From NCBI GenBank assembly GCA_021325145.1, contig JAJPHR010000108.1, positions 62,001 to 126,000 on the forward strand: a DNA stretch of 64,000 nt, written 5' to 3'. Below, piece by piece: positions 1-9,274 of the stretch. The notes under the pieces were generated by a model, which was not told the DNA's origin, made no database searches, and saw nothing but the letters and a program-made list of their open reading frames with translations. The DNA is from Verrucomicrobiota bacterium (GTDB lineage: Bacteria; Verrucomicrobiota; Verrucomicrobiia; Limisphaerales; Pedosphaeraceae). The position numbers and the translations under genes were made by a program. Position 1 is the first letter of the stretch. Each line of letters begins with the position of its first letter.

Positions 1-503
1 GTGAGACGCCAATTGTGATTTGAAACAAAAAAAGCGCGCGCCGCGTCCGTGTAAGCACTGCGGAGGCGATGAGATATATCATCATCCGGCCACTGATATT
101 CTGATGCGGCTTGAACGATGGTTGCATATTTCCATCCGTTTTCCCTGCACATTTCCATCATTTCCAACCCATCATCGGTCCAGGCCTGACAGATGACAAC
201 CAGCTCCGGCCGGAAATGATGCAGCCACTCGTGGTTCGCGTTGCGCGCAGGAACCTTCATCGCCGTGGGAAGGATGCGGTTGAGGATACGTCCTGGGATA
301 CGCGGGATAAACTCCCGGACGTGCATTTCGCAACCGGCCTTTAGCAAAGCTTCTCGTTCCGAGGAATCGCCGGGCCAGAAATTAACTCCTGCTGCAACAC
401 GATGGCCAGTCCGGAGAAGCACATGCGCAGCGCCCCCCCAAAGCTGCTCGCTTCCTCCCCAGGTTTCTCCGTACATCGTCGAAATAAAAGCGATCCGGCT
501 CAC
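1..503 (-). CDS. Glycosyltransferase, GT4-like N-terminal part (cut by left edge)
   Basis: The reading frame opens with GTG at 503 and stays open to base 1, giving about 167 residues with no stop. The start reads MSRIAFISTMYGETWGGSEQ, the usual opening of a GT-B glycosyltransferase: a hydrophobic first strand and then a glycine-rich acceptor loop (GGSEQ). It continues through LRTGHRVAAGVNFWPGD. It begins 20 bp after the UDP-galactopyranose mutase stop and reads the same way, so it is probably the next gene of the polysaccharide operon and may use UDP-Galf or another activated sugar. The run of seven C at 433-439 looks like a frameshift risk, but the frame reads cleanly through it. The C-terminal donor-binding half lies outside the window, so the sugar cannot be named. 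Confidence 0.72.
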   Translation of the reverse strand, partial: MSRIAFISTMYGETWGGSEQLWGGAAHVLLRTGHRVAAGVNFWPGDSSEREALLKAGCEMHVREFIPRIPGRILNRILPTAMKVPARNANHEWLHHFRPELVVICQAWTDDGLEMMEMCRENGWKYATIVQAASEYQWPDDDISHRLRSAYTDAARAFFVSNHNWRL

Positions 504-523
504 TTCACAGATACCGCCAAACC

Positions 524-1627
524 TCAATCGCAAAGCAAAGAGCTCTGCGCGACAATCCTGTTGGCCAGGAGCTGGGCACGGGCTATGGCCTGATCCATAT
601 CGTAGTAGCGATACTCTCCAAGCCGGCCACAAATAAGCAAATTTGGCATGGTATTGGCGCGCATTCGGTACGCCTGATACAGCCGCGCGTTTTCATCATC
701 GGGAAACGGATATTCGTAGTCGTTCGGCTCGGAAGGTGTAACCGTGATTTCCCGTGTCAGCACCGTTCCACGAAGCTGGCCGGCGTATTTCGCCGGCATC
801 ATGTGCTTCCATTCCAACGTTCGAATGTGCGGGCCATTACCATGGTCCGGATTATTCACCTGGCCGCACGGCAGCGCGAATTCAATGTCGGGCACGTACT
901 CGTGCGTACGTTGCTGGCCGCGATACTTTAGCTTTCCAAGGTCATAATCAAAGAATTCGTCAATTGGCCCGGTATAAACAATCAAGTTGCTCGAACCGAA
1001 AGAGGATCGTTGCTTTAAGAAATCGCAATTTAAAATCACGGGTATGCCCTTCAACATCTGCTGCATGAAGTCGCTGTAACCATTCTCGGGCAGACCTTGG
1101 TGCTTGTGCCGCATTAATCTGGGCTCGTCATCCTCGCGGACATCGAATCTCTTCGCAAGATTGGAAGAAAGTTTGCCAGGCGGGACTCCCCACTGCTTCT
1201 GGCTGTACCCCTTGACAAATTTCTCATACACCTCGCGTGGCATCATCGAAAGTGAGGCTTCCTCGAAATTGCCAGGCTTGCCCTTGAAATCCGGCGACCA
1301 ATTGTCTCCGATCACGCGCCGGATATAGCTGCCGGCAATCGGCCAATTTTCGTAGCGTCCGTCCACCCAAGATTTAAGAACAGCTTCATACTTATAAAAG
1401 CGCGAGAAACGGTTCACGAAAGCCCACAGCTCATCGTCGTTGGTCCGGAAGTAATGCGGACCATAGGTATGAATCCGAATTCCACTCGGATGGGCATGAT
1501 CGTGCACATTGCCGCCCAAATGGGGGCGCCGGTCCAGGACGAGGACTTTTCTGTGCGCGTCCGTCAAGACGCGAGCTATAACCGCTCCAGTTAAACCAGA
1601 ACCAACAATTATGATGTTTGCTTCCAA
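524..1627 (-). CDS. glf: UDP-galactopyranose mutase
   Basis: Flavoenzyme that converts UDP-galactopyranose into UDP-galactofuranose, the donor of Galf residues in surface polysaccharides. It has 367 aa, the usual family length. The N-terminus has the FAD-binding GxGxxG fold (IIIVGSGLTGAVIARVL) followed by an acidic-end strand and LGGNVHD. The family landmarks GIRIHTYGPHYFRTND and YFRTNDDELWAFVNRF follow, and the C-terminal part has RLGEYRYYDMDQAIARA, where UGMs place flavin and substrate contacts. It lies in the minus-strand export operon, after the methyltransferase with a 147-bp gap and 20 bp before a glycosyltransferase. This context suggests that the exported polymer contains galactofuranose. 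Confidence 0.93.
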   Translation of the reverse strand: MEANIIIVGSGLTGAVIARVLTDAHRKVLVLDRRPHLGGNVHDHAHPSGIRIHTYGPHYFRTNDDELWAFVNRFSRFYKYEAVLKSWVDGRYENWPIAGSYIRRVIGDNWSPDFKGKPGNFEEASLSMMPREVYEKFVKGYSQKQWGVPPGKLSSNLAKRFDVREDDEPRLMRHKHQGLPENGYSDFMQQMLKGIPVILNCDFLKQRSSFGSSNLIVYTGPIDEFFDYDLGKLKYRGQQRTHEYVPDIEFALPCGQVNNPDHGNGPHIRTLEWKHMMPAKYAGQLRGTVLTREITVTPSEPNDYEYPFPDDENARLYQAYRMRANTMPNLLICGRLGEYRYYDMDQAIARAQLLANRIVAQSSLLCD

Positions 1628-1774
1628 CCTAGTAGGCGCTTGCTTTGCAGCCCATGACTATTCGGGCCACTGTGGCGGGTGCAAATGGGAGCTGTGCCAT
1701 CGGGCGGTGCTTTATCCACGCCGTTTTTCGAGCCAGGTAACCGAATGGAATCGGCTCATGGGAGCCAAAGAGAA

Positions 1775-2557
1775 TCACAAAGGCTTTCTACCCTCAATTC
1801 CCAGCGCCAGATAAAGGTCGTGTCCGGGCAATTTCGCATCCACCATTCGACAGTTGGCAAAGCGCGCATCAATCCACGCATGCCGATATTCAAGATTTGC
1901 AAAGGCCCTCTTCCACAGAAGCCAAAAAAGCAAGCCGGTAAGATTTCGCCTGCTGCTAAAAAGCTGGCCGTATCGCTGTCCCAGTAGAAATACTGCGGCC
2001 CTTGCTCCAGTGGTGAGCTTTGCCGCGCGGGTGACTTGAAAACCTTGCGTGATAAGTTCCAATTCAAGTCCGTTCGCGGTCCATCTTCGAAAATCATAGG
2101 GACAGCCGTGGTCCTCCCAAATTCCATGGGTGGTCAGGATTAATCTGCCTCCCGGCGATAAGACGCGGAAAGCCTCGGACAAATATTTTTGGGGTGAAAA
2201 AACATGCTCCAGCACTTGAGTGGAAAGCACAACATCCACTGAACTGTCAGGCAATCCTAACCGACCATCCTCGCCGATGCGCAAGTCGATATTCCTGGAG
2301 TTGACGTAATCGGCTCGAATATATCGCTTGGTGTTGAAAAGCGTTTTGTATGGAGAACCGCCGCAGCCATAGTCCAACAACTGGCAAAACGATTCTCGAC
2401 AGTAATCACCCAGGAAAAGTCGGACGTCGGACAAGTGAACGTACAGTTCATCCTTGCGCTGGGGGCAGGATCTTTGCCGGTTGTATTCCTCGGAAGCAAG
2501 TCTGTTGGACAGTTCCGCTGCTTCTGCCGGCGGCATTTCAATTAGTGCTTGGTCCAT
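1775..2557 (-). CDS. Class I SAM-dependent methyltransferase
   Basis: Probable methyltransferase modifying a sugar or lipid of the exported polysaccharide. The SAM-binding motif I is LLDYGCGGSPY. An acidic residue follows at the end of strand 2, and post-motif segments DSSVDVVLSTQVLEHV and FRVLSPGGRLILTTHG are typical of the Methyltransf_11 fold. The open frame extends to 2641, but that part lies inside the ABC ATPase gene. I chose the ATG at 2557, which overlaps the ATPase stop by 16 bp; ATG 2536 is an alternative, and neither has a strong ribosome site. Tight coupling to the Wzt-like gene is notable, because some Wzt-dependent pathways end chain growth with a terminal methyl group. That link is inference. 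Confidence 0.8.
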   Translation of the reverse strand: MDQALIEMPPAEAAELSNRLASEEYNRQRSCPQRKDELYVHLSDVRLFLGDYCRESFCQLLDYGCGGSPYKTLFNTKRYIRADYVNSRNIDLRIGEDGRLGLPDSSVDVVLSTQVLEHVFSPQKYLSEAFRVLSPGGRLILTTHGIWEDHGCPYDFRRWTANGLELELITQGFQVTRAAKLTTGARAAVFLLGQRYGQLFSSRRNLTGLLFWLLWKRAFANLEYRHAWIDARFANCRMVDAKLPGHDLYLALGIEGRKPL

Positions 2558-3843
2558 TCGAAGGCAGTAATGTACCCGCAGGCATCCGGACGCCAGCCGA
2601 ACAAGGTCTGGCTGCCAATAATCTCGACCTGGAAAGGGCATATGCCTTCGAGTTTTTCAAAGAATTGTCCACCGGGCGGTTCTGACAGGAAGGTCGTGAG
2701 CGTATATGCGCCAACATTTAGAGCGAGCGAAGGCATGCGGCAGGTCAAAATGGTGGACTGGCCCTCGCGACAAATGGGAGTATCAATATCGTAGATCCAG
2801 CAATGCACAACAGGGTGCTGGTACTGATTGACTATCTGGAAAGAGAAACAAGCGTTCCGGATGGGATCGGCATGGTTGATCACAACTGTGATGACCATGT
2901 TCTGGCCGGAAATGTGGATCGCTTCACCTTTTGCGGAATTGACGCGTATTTGCGAAACGAAGGGTTTACTGGAATTGCTTAAAGGCGAGTCATAAGCCCC
3001 GCAGCCTTGGTCACTGGACTTGAGGTATTCTTTGATACCGCGCTCCGTGGCGCCGGTGAATACGTTGCTTCCCCTGTCCATCAAAGCTACTCGATCAGTC
3101 ATTGAACTGACTGCCGCCATGTTGTGACTGACAAAAAGCACCGCTCGTCCCTCCTGGCGCGACACATCTTGCATCTTTCGCAGACACTTTTTTTGAAATT
3201 GCGCGTCCCCTACTGCCAACACTTCGTCCACGATCAAGATTTCCGGTTCCAAATGGGCGGCTACTGCGAAGGCGAGGCGGACATACATGCCACTGCTATA
3301 GCGTTTCACCGGCGTATCCAGGAATTTTTCCACTTCTGAAAAGGCGACAATCTCGTCGAATTTTTTTCTGATCTCCGCGCGGCTCATTCCCAGAATCGCG
3401 CCATTCAGGAAGATGTTTTCGCGGCCAGTCAGTTCGGGATGAAAGCCGGTGCCGACTTCCAGCAGGCTGGCCACGCGGCCTTTGATCCGCACGCGACCTT
3501 CAGTCGGTTCTGTGATGCGGCTCAGGATTTTCAGCAACGTGCTTTTGCCAGCACCGTTGCGACCAATGACGCCCAGCACTTCGCCACGTTTCACCTCGAA
3601 GGACACATTTCTGACGGCCCAGAAATCTTCGCTTGAGGAGCGGGAGGCCAATGGTTTGACGCTTCCAGGCACCCTCTCTTCAAGGCTTGATCTTCCAATT
3701 CTGTGCAGGGCTTTGAACGGAGCAGCAAATGTTTCAGTGATCGCATCACGGAGCGTTTTATAGCGCGTGCTCCCATTCTGCTGGTGTTGGATGCGGTACT
3801 TTTTGCCCAGGTTTTCGACCCGAATGATCGCTTCGTCGCTCAC
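2542..3843 (-). CDS. wzt: Polysaccharide ABC exporter ATPase with Wzt-type C-terminal domain
   Basis: ATP-binding subunit of a polysaccharide exporter at the inner membrane. It is 433 aa, longer than plain ATPases (about 250 aa). Walker A GRNGAGKST lies near residues 94-102, the signature YSSGMYVRL near 182-190, and Walker B ILIVDEVLAVGD near 202-213. The YSSGM signature and DEVLAVGD are typical of the O-antigen/teichoic-acid (ABC-2) group. Residues from about 300 form a beta-rich domain like the carbohydrate-binding C-terminal domain of Wzt, which recognises the modified end of the glycan. The start is GTG at 3843, directly abutting the permease stop (3844-3846), so the pair is translationally coupled. 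Confidence 0.92.
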   Translation of the reverse strand: MSDEAIIRVENLGKKYRIQHQQNGSTRYKTLRDAITETFAAPFKALHRIGRSSLEERVPGSVKPLASRSSSEDFWAVRNVSFEVKRGEVLGVIGRNGAGKSTLLKILSRITEPTEGRVRIKGRVASLLEVGTGFHPELTGRENIFLNGAILGMSRAEIRKKFDEIVAFSEVEKFLDTPVKRYSSGMYVRLAFAVAAHLEPEILIVDEVLAVGDAQFQKKCLRKMQDVSRQEGRAVLFVSHNMAAVSSMTDRVALMDRGSNVFTGATERGIKEYLKSSDQGCGAYDSPLSNSSKPFVSQIRVNSAKGEAIHISGQNMVITVVINHADPIRNACFSFQIVNQYQHPVVHCWIYDIDTPICREGQSTILTCRMPSLALNVGAYTLTTFLSEPPGGQFFEKLEGICPFQVEIIGSQTLFGWRPDACGYITAFEWTKH

Positions 3844-4665
3844 TTATATGACATCCGCAAACGTGCGTTCCATTCGGCGGAAATACCAAACCCCGGCAGT
3901 CAGCAACAGGATGACGGTAATCGCAGACAATAAGATTGCGGACCAGTCCAGCACGCCTTCTCCCTTGAGCAAAGACCAGCGGAAGCCGTCGATGACACCG
4001 ACCATGGGGTTCAGATCGTAAAGCAGGCGCCATTTGGCCGGCACATAGCTGCTGGGGAAGCCCACCGGCGAGACGAGCACTCCAAACTGCACGACGAACG
4101 GCACAATGTACCGGAAGTCCCGGTATTCGACGTTGAGCGCAGCAAGCCAGAGGCCGAGGCCGAAACTGGCAGCGAAAGCCAGCATGATAAACGCCGGGAG
4201 CAGCAATAGCCTCCAATCCGGGAAAAAACCATACCACAACATGAGCGCGGCCATCAGCGCCAGCGTGATCAGGAAGTCCACAAAGCTCGTGATGACCGAC
4301 CCAGCCGGGACGATGAGGCGAGGGAAGTAGATCTTGGAGATCAGGTTCGAGTTGCCGATCAGGCTGTTACTGCATTCGCTGAGGCTGGTGGAAAAGAACT
4401 GCCAGGGAAGCATCGCTGCCATTACCAGCAAAGCGTAGGGCGTGGCGCCCGGGGCCGAGACTTTGGCAAACTTGTGGAAGACCATCGTTAATGCCAGCAT
4501 GGTGAGAAGGGGCCGAATCACGGCCCACGCGATGCCGATAACGGTCTGCTTGTAGCGAACCAGGATGTCGCGCCAGGCCAGGAAATAGAACAATTCCCGA
4601 TAGCGCCACAGATCGCGCCAGTAGTTACGTTCAGCGCGACCAGCTTCCAGAATCAGTTCATCCAT
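3844..4665 (-). CDS. wzm: Polysaccharide ABC exporter permease (ABC-2 type)
   Basis: Membrane subunit that carries a lipid-linked glycan across the inner membrane with the Wzt-like ATPase. The N-terminal amphipathic and coupling region ELFYFLAWRDILVRYKQT and the following VIGIAWAVIRPLLTMLAL are characteristic of Wzm/TagG/KpsM permeases. About six hydrophobic segments follow. I chose ATG 4665 because it gives the family's usual N-terminus (MDELILEAGRAERNYWRD). The frame is open back to a TTG at 4752, preceded by an AGG; that longer form would add 29 residues with four cysteines (CPIWVDC, CELTGTKC), which is unusual for this family. It ends directly against the ATPase start. Confidence 0.9.
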   Translation of the reverse strand: MDELILEAGRAERNYWRDLWRYRELFYFLAWRDILVRYKQTVIGIAWAVIRPLLTMLALTMVFHKFAKVSAPGATPYALLVMAAMLPWQFFSTSLSECSNSLIGNSNLISKIYFPRLIVPAGSVITSFVDFLITLALMAALMLWYGFFPDWRLLLLPAFIMLAFAASFGLGLWLAALNVEYRDFRYIVPFVVQFGVLVSPVGFPSSYVPAKWRLLYDLNPMVGVIDGFRWSLLKGEGVLDWSAILLSAITVILLLTAGVWYFRRMERTFADVI

Positions 4666-4840
4666 TAGTTTTGCGCGTGCACACTTCGTGCCGGTCAATT
4701 CGCAGGCCTCTTTTTCGGTTGGCCCGCAATCTACCCAAATCGGACATTTCAATTACCTGCACAGGTCTGTCTGCGCTTCAAACCGCAGTCCAAGCCCCAA
4801 AGAGCCAGGTTTTTCCCGGCGATCACAAATCTGCCGTGGT

Positions 4841-7003
4841 TCAACCGGACTTCACCATCAACGCGTCCGGCACAGGGTAATATTTGGAATATTTGTAGTA
4901 CCCGTACGACCGGGCCGACGCATCGGCACGGTTGAAAACCACACCCAGCACCGTGGCCTGCCGCTGCTGAAGCATCTCCAGAGCCGCGCGCACCTGTCGC
5001 GCGGTGGAAAAGCGGCTGCGAACGACCAGCAACGTTCCATCCACCTTCGGCGCCAGCGTGGTCGCGTCGTCAGCGGCAAAGATCGGGCTGCTGTCAAAGA
5101 GGACATAATCAAACTGAGTGCGCCATCGGCGCAGAAGCAGATCCAAGTCCGCTCTCAGGAAAAGGTCGCCGGGATTGCTCGGCCTGGTTCCGCTGGCAAT
5201 GAACCAAAGGTTTGGAATGGAATTGGTCTGCAAGGCCTTGTCGGCATCGGCGGAGTGGTCCAGGAGGTGGGACAGGCCGGGTTCCTGGTTCAGGCCCAGG
5301 AGTTCGTGGAGCCCGCCACGCCGCATATCACCATCCACCAAGAGAACGCGCGCGCCGCCCATTGCGAGAGTGCGCGCCAGATTGACCGCAATGGTGGATT
5401 TCCCCTCGTCAGGCAGGGCGCTCGTGATGAGCAGGACCTTCGGACGCTCGTTATCCACGGGGAGAAACAGAAGGGCGGAGCGCAAGCACCGGTAGGACTC
5501 CGCATAAACGTGAGAATCGTTGGCGTTTTCCATTGGCGGCGGGAATTCGCCATTCAGCCCGGGCAACTCAGGCACTTGGGCGATGACGGCATCTCCCAAC
5601 TTTTCATTCACTTCGAGAACGGAACTGAACTTCTCGTCGCGAACGGTAAGCAGCGCAATGCAGCCCAATCCTAGGAGCAGCCCAGCCACCACGGCGGATT
5701 CCAACGATCCCTTCTCCGCGCGGTACGAGCGCCCTGCGGGAGAGGCGTGTTCGAGAATGGCGAGCGTTTCCTGGTCAATTTCCCGGCTAATCTTGACGTT
5801 TTGAACCATCGAAGCCAGGCGGTCATAATCGCTCTGTGCCCTTTGCACATTGATCTTCAGGTGCTCGGCTTCCGCGATATGGGTGTTGGCTTCGATCACC
5901 TTGGACTCCCATTCCTTGATGGAAGCCTTGACGCTTTCCAATCGCAACTTGGTGTTTTGACGATAGGACGCTATTTGTTCGCGGTTCTCGCGCCGATAGA
6001 TGTCCAGCACTTTTTCCTCGCGCTCGATATCGGCATCCAGTTTCTTGATATCAGGGTGCATCGGGCGCAAGTACTGGCTCAGTTTGGCCCGCTGACTCCT
6101 CAACAATTCCAATTCCTTGGAGGCGTTTTGCTGTTCCAATGCAGCAGCCCCGCCGCCGGAACCCGGCTGAGAAGCAAGCACTGGCTGCACCGGGCTGGCT
6201 TGGTTCGTGCCATCGATGCCGGCTGCCAGTGCCACATTTTCATTGGATGTTGCATCGAGTAGTTGGTCCTCAAGCTGAAGGTCGGACAATTCGGTTTTGA
6301 GTTTGGTCAGATACGCTCCCGCGACCGTCCCTTCTTCCTGAAGAATGGCGAGATTGTTGCTCCGCTCGAATTCGGTCAAAATGTCCTGATGAGTCTTCAG
6401 TTCGCGCTCCGCCAACTCCACCTGCTCAGTGATGGAAGCCAGGGTGTCTCCTGAAACTTCCTTGCGGATGTCCCTTTTGTATGCCAAGTACGCGTCCATC
6501 AGCGCGTCCAGGTAGGCCCGGGTATAGGATGCCTGTGATCCGGTCGCCTCCAGCACGAACACCGCGCTCTTGGACGCCTGGGACACGGTGACTCTCACTG
6601 CCAGGGGGTTTCCGTTCGCGTCCACAGGAATCGCCACCTCATTACTGGCCATTCGCAGGCGGGACAAGGCGAGTTCCCGCAATTTCGCGCTTTGCAGCAA
6701 TTCGCTTTGCGTTCCCAGGAAGTTCGCGACGTCCTCGCTGAAAAGAGTTTCGTCGGGCAGACGCAATTTGACCGTCTCCCACATGCTTCCCCGTGACACA
6801 AAAGTAGGCGGCTGATGAAGCACGTAAAGAACGGCTGCCCCAAGGCTCAAGATCAAGGTCGCAGCCGGCACCCACCAGTACTTGAGGAGAAACGCGAGGA
6901 ATTTCTGGATCCGGAATTTGGGCGTGGGCATGGCGTCGAGGTCAACGGTCGGGCCCGGGCCTGCTTGGTATTCCGGCCCGCCGGCTTGCGGCATCTCACT
7001 CAT
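4841..7003 (-). CDS. wzc: Wzc-like polysaccharide co-polymerase / tyrosine autokinase
   Basis: Bacterial tyrosine kinase that controls chain length and export of exopolysaccharide. The protein has about 720 aa. An N-terminal Wzz domain has a first membrane helix (FLAFLLKYWWVPAATLILSL), then a long periplasmic coiled coil, then a second helix (SAVVAGLLLGLGCIALLTV). The C-terminal cytoplasmic BY-kinase has Walker A SALPDEGKST, Walker A' VLLVDGDMRRGG and Walker B YVLFDSSPI. The C-terminal tail carries the expected tyrosine cluster (YGYYKYSKYY), the likely autophosphorylation sites. I chose ATG 7003, preceded by GGGGAG at good spacing, over an open frame to 7243 inside the wza-like gene. The gene sits between the export lipoprotein and the ABC exporter. 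Confidence 0.93.
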   Translation of the reverse strand: MSEMPQAGGPEYQAGPGPTVDLDAMPTPKFRIQKFLAFLLKYWWVPAATLILSLGAAVLYVLHQPPTFVSRGSMWETVKLRLPDETLFSEDVANFLGTQSELLQSAKLRELALSRLRMASNEVAIPVDANGNPLAVRVTVSQASKSAVFVLEATGSQASYTRAYLDALMDAYLAYKRDIRKEVSGDTLASITEQVELAERELKTHQDILTEFERSNNLAILQEEGTVAGAYLTKLKTELSDLQLEDQLLDATSNENVALAAGIDGTNQASPVQPVLASQPGSGGGAAALEQQNASKELELLRSQRAKLSQYLRPMHPDIKKLDADIEREEKVLDIYRRENREQIASYRQNTKLRLESVKASIKEWESKVIEANTHIAEAEHLKINVQRAQSDYDRLASMVQNVKISREIDQETLAILEHASPAGRSYRAEKGSLESAVVAGLLLGLGCIALLTVRDEKFSSVLEVNEKLGDAVIAQVPELPGLNGEFPPPMENANDSHVYAESYRCLRSALLFLPVDNERPKVLLITSALPDEGKSTIAVNLARTLAMGGARVLLVDGDMRRGGLHELLGLNQEPGLSHLLDHSADADKALQTNSIPNLWFIASGTRPSNPGDLFLRADLDLLLRRWRTQFDYVLFDSSPIFAADDATTLAPKVDGTLLVVRSRFSTARQVRAALEMLQQRQATVLGVVFNRADASARSYGYYKYSKYYPVPDALMVKSG

Positions 7004-7121
7004 CGGCCGCTCCCCTGGTTGCGGAACCCGCCGATGGCAGCAGCCCTGGCAGTTTTCGAACCCGCTCTTAATTCGCCTCGTTCCATTATTATGGCCGTTG
7101 GTTGCATGACATTTCCGGCGA

Positions 7122-7931
7122 TCAAAAGCGAAACACCCGCTCCTTGACGTAAAACGTGTCCCCGGCTTGCAGGACCAGGTCCAAATCCGTCTTTCCCTTT
7201 TCCAGGATCTTGCCGACGTCAACCGTGAACGTCTGGTTTGCACCTCCCGAGGGAGATTTCCTTGTCACCTCAACCTTGTGCTTGTCGGCAAATTCAGCAA
7301 AGCCTCCCGCGCGCAGAACGGCTTTGCTCAGCGTGAAAGGCTCATCACTGGGGATTTCCTGCGGTCCCGGAACGCGCACCGCGCCGTACGCATAGATTCT
7401 GCCCAGACTCCGGGCCATCGACTCAACGGAAATGATGACGGTGGCTTGGTAAAAATACTGCTTCTCCAATTCCGCCTTTAATTCGCCGGCCAGCTTTTTG
7501 CACGTCTTGCCGGCGGCAGGATGCGGGCCGATATAAGGCACTTCAACGTCTCCGGAAGCGGTCACGGATAATTGCTTTGGGTTTGCGTTGTCTTCCAGGA
7601 TTCGAAAGCTTACCTGATCTCCAATGGATAGTTCTCGTTTGTCATCCAAGACCGGAATGCTGTTGCTGTCCCCGACAACGACGGCGGTAGTGTTCGACCA
7701 CGATCCGCTTGATTTGTTGCTCATGGTTGCTGAGCTTGTGGGTGCGGCGTTGGTGTCAGCCGCTGGCGTCAGCAGGTTGCCTACATCCGCAAACTTCGGT
7801 TGTTCCGAGACACACCCGGATGCCATCCATGCCGCCAACCACAATCCGACGCCGCAACGCGCCCAATTGCAGGAGAGAAGCCTGCGCAGAGTTCCCTCCA
7901 GGTTTACGTTTGATCTCGCGGCGGTCTTCAC
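7122..7931 (-). CDS. wza: Polysaccharide biosynthesis/export lipoprotein (Wza/OPX family)
   Basis: Outer-membrane export protein of 269 aa. A hydrophobic leader ends in the lipobox MASGC, so Cys40 should be lipidated. After a low-complexity Ser/Thr/Asn linker come a Poly_export domain (LSIGDQVSFRILED to SVESMARSLGRIYAYGAV) and an SLBB-like domain (FTLSKAVLRAGGFAEFADKHKVEVTRK to LQAGDTFYVKERVF). It is shorter than E. coli Wza (about 380 aa) and has no evident C-terminal membrane helix, so it may need a separate outer-membrane pore; the beta-barrel protein encoded directly upstream is a candidate. It overlaps that gene by 4 bp (ATGA) and precedes the tyrosine kinase by about 120 bp. Confidence 0.9.
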   Translation of the reverse strand: MKTAARSNVNLEGTLRRLLSCNWARCGVGLWLAAWMASGCVSEQPKFADVGNLLTPAADTNAAPTSSATMSNKSSGSWSNTTAVVVGDSNSIPVLDDKRELSIGDQVSFRILEDNANPKQLSVTASGDVEVPYIGPHPAAGKTCKKLAGELKAELEKQYFYQATVIISVESMARSLGRIYAYGAVRVPGPQEIPSDEPFTLSKAVLRAGGFAEFADKHKVEVTRKSPSGGANQTFTVDVGKILEKGKTDLDLVLQAGDTFYVKERVFRF

Positions 7932-9274
7932 GGCAATGCGTAATTGAAAGTCACACCTGCGACATTTTGGTTGTAGTCACCCGAGGCAACCTCGGATGAT
8001 CTCATTGTCCAGCGGTAGTACAAGCCAACCTTCAAGCTCTTTAGCGGGGAGAAAGAGACGTCAAAGCCGGCGTTATAATAGTCATAATTTTGGCCGAAGG
8101 TCGTCGCAAGCTGCCCACCCGCCTGGCTCCCACGTTCGTAGGAGAAGGATGTTCCGATGGTCACGCCCTTGATCACGCTCCACGACAGGCTCGGACGCAC
8201 GTAGGAGTCTTCGATCGCGTCCGATTCGATTCCCGGTCTCAACTCGTGCCCGGCGCTCAGCGAATAGGCCAAAAACCGTGTTGCCTTATGGCTCACGGTT
8301 AGATCGCCGTACCACGAGCTTTGGTCCGAAGCCTGCGTGAATTGGCTGGTTTGGTGATAATAGTTGACGGTGTACCCAAAGCGCGGCTTGACGCTGAAGT
8401 AGGAATCCGGCGTCAGTTCCACGTAAACGCCCGCACTCCAACCGGTGCTGTCATTAAGGGCGTTCCGCTCATAGGAAAGCAGCGTGCCGGTGCCCTCCAC
8501 ACCAATGGTGGCCCAGCGGCGCACTCGCAACCCAGCCCGGCCCACGAATAGTTCCGAGGCGTTGTTAATGTTGTTAAACTGGCTGGAAGTGGCCAGGGTA
8601 TTTTGGTGATCGTAGCTGAGGGTCGAGGTCACGTCGCCCCAGTTCCAGTTTCCCGACACGCCGGCTGTATTCTGGAAAGTGCCGTAGTTGCCCGTCCCGG
8701 AAACCGCTGGCTCGCTGGCGGAATCCTGAGTGTAGGAAAAGCTGTCGTGAAGGTTGAACCTCCAGTCCTTGACGAAGAAATCAAAGGCAAGCTGGGAGCC
8801 AGTGGCCAGATACGGCCTGCTCAAAGAAGAGTGATTGACGTAGTAGTTATAACCGCAAGTCACGTTTAGCCGGAACAGATTCCGGTCGGTCAACGGATAG
8901 TTGGCGTCAAACTCCACCGTCGGTCTGAGGATATAGTCATCCTCGGGGTTGTCTTTGGTGAGGTTTACGTTGTCATTCCACCGCAGGTCCAGCATCGGCT
9001 CAACCAGGAGCCGGAAATCGCCACTCTTGAATGTGTAAGGCAAAGACTCTTCCTGGATGCGCTGGGATTCAGCCGCCGCCTCTCCGGCCAGCGAGTTGCG
9101 CAAGGCCTCCTGCGCCGGAACCTGCCTCGGCTGGAGGACAAGCCCAATGACGAAACAGCGGGCCAGCGTCCCGGCTGAGAACAGGCCGGCGCTCATGGTT
9201 GTGAAGGGAGGCAAAATCCAATTGGCGCCTGCCTGATCGCGGTCCGGCCGTTGTGGAAGCGTACTCATCACCAT
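7928..9274 (-). CDS. Outer-membrane beta-barrel protein of polysaccharide locus (EpsL/BBP2-like)
   Basis: A 448-aa predicted outer-membrane barrel. After an N-terminal leader and the segment SLPYTFKSGDFRLLVEPMLDLRWNDN, the protein alternates aromatic and polar residues in repeated strands (for example LFRLNVTCGYNYYVNHS, AFDFFVKDWRFNLHDSF) and ends in FNYALP. This resembles the EpsL/beta-barrel proteins found in exopolysaccharide loci. The role is inferred: a conduit partner for the short Wza-like protein that follows with a 4-bp overlap. The frame starts at ATG 9274, abutting the AraC-regulator stop; the in-frame ATG at 9268 is also possible. Confidence 0.78.
   Translation of the reverse strand: MVMSTLPQRPDRDQAGANWILPPFTTMSAGLFSAGTLARCFVIGLVLQPRQVPAQEALRNSLAGEAAAESQRIQEESLPYTFKSGDFRLLVEPMLDLRWNDNVNLTKDNPEDDYILRPTVEFDANYPLTDRNLFRLNVTCGYNYYVNHSSLSRPYLATGSQLAFDFFVKDWRFNLHDSFSYTQDSASEPAVSGTGNYGTFQNTAGVSGNWNWGDVTSTLSYDHQNTLATSSQFNNINNASELFVGRAGLRVRRWATIGVEGTGTLLSYERNALNDSTGWSAGVYVELTPDSYFSVKPRFGYTVNYYHQTSQFTQASDQSSWYGDLTVSHKATRFLAYSLSAGHELRPGIESDAIEDSYVRPSLSWSVIKGVTIGTSFSYERGSQAGGQLATTFGQNYDYYNAGFDVSFSPLKSLKVGLYYRWTMRSSEVASGDYNQNVAGVTFNYALP

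Noticed and set aside
433-439. Possible frameshift in the left-edge glycosyltransferase at a run of seven C
   Set aside because: Reading the minus strand codon by codon with seven bases in the run gives one open frame from 503 to 1 with good family sequence throughout.
4688-5674. 328-codon plus-strand frame
   Set aside because: It is antisense to the Wzc-like kinase domain, which has intact Walker motifs.
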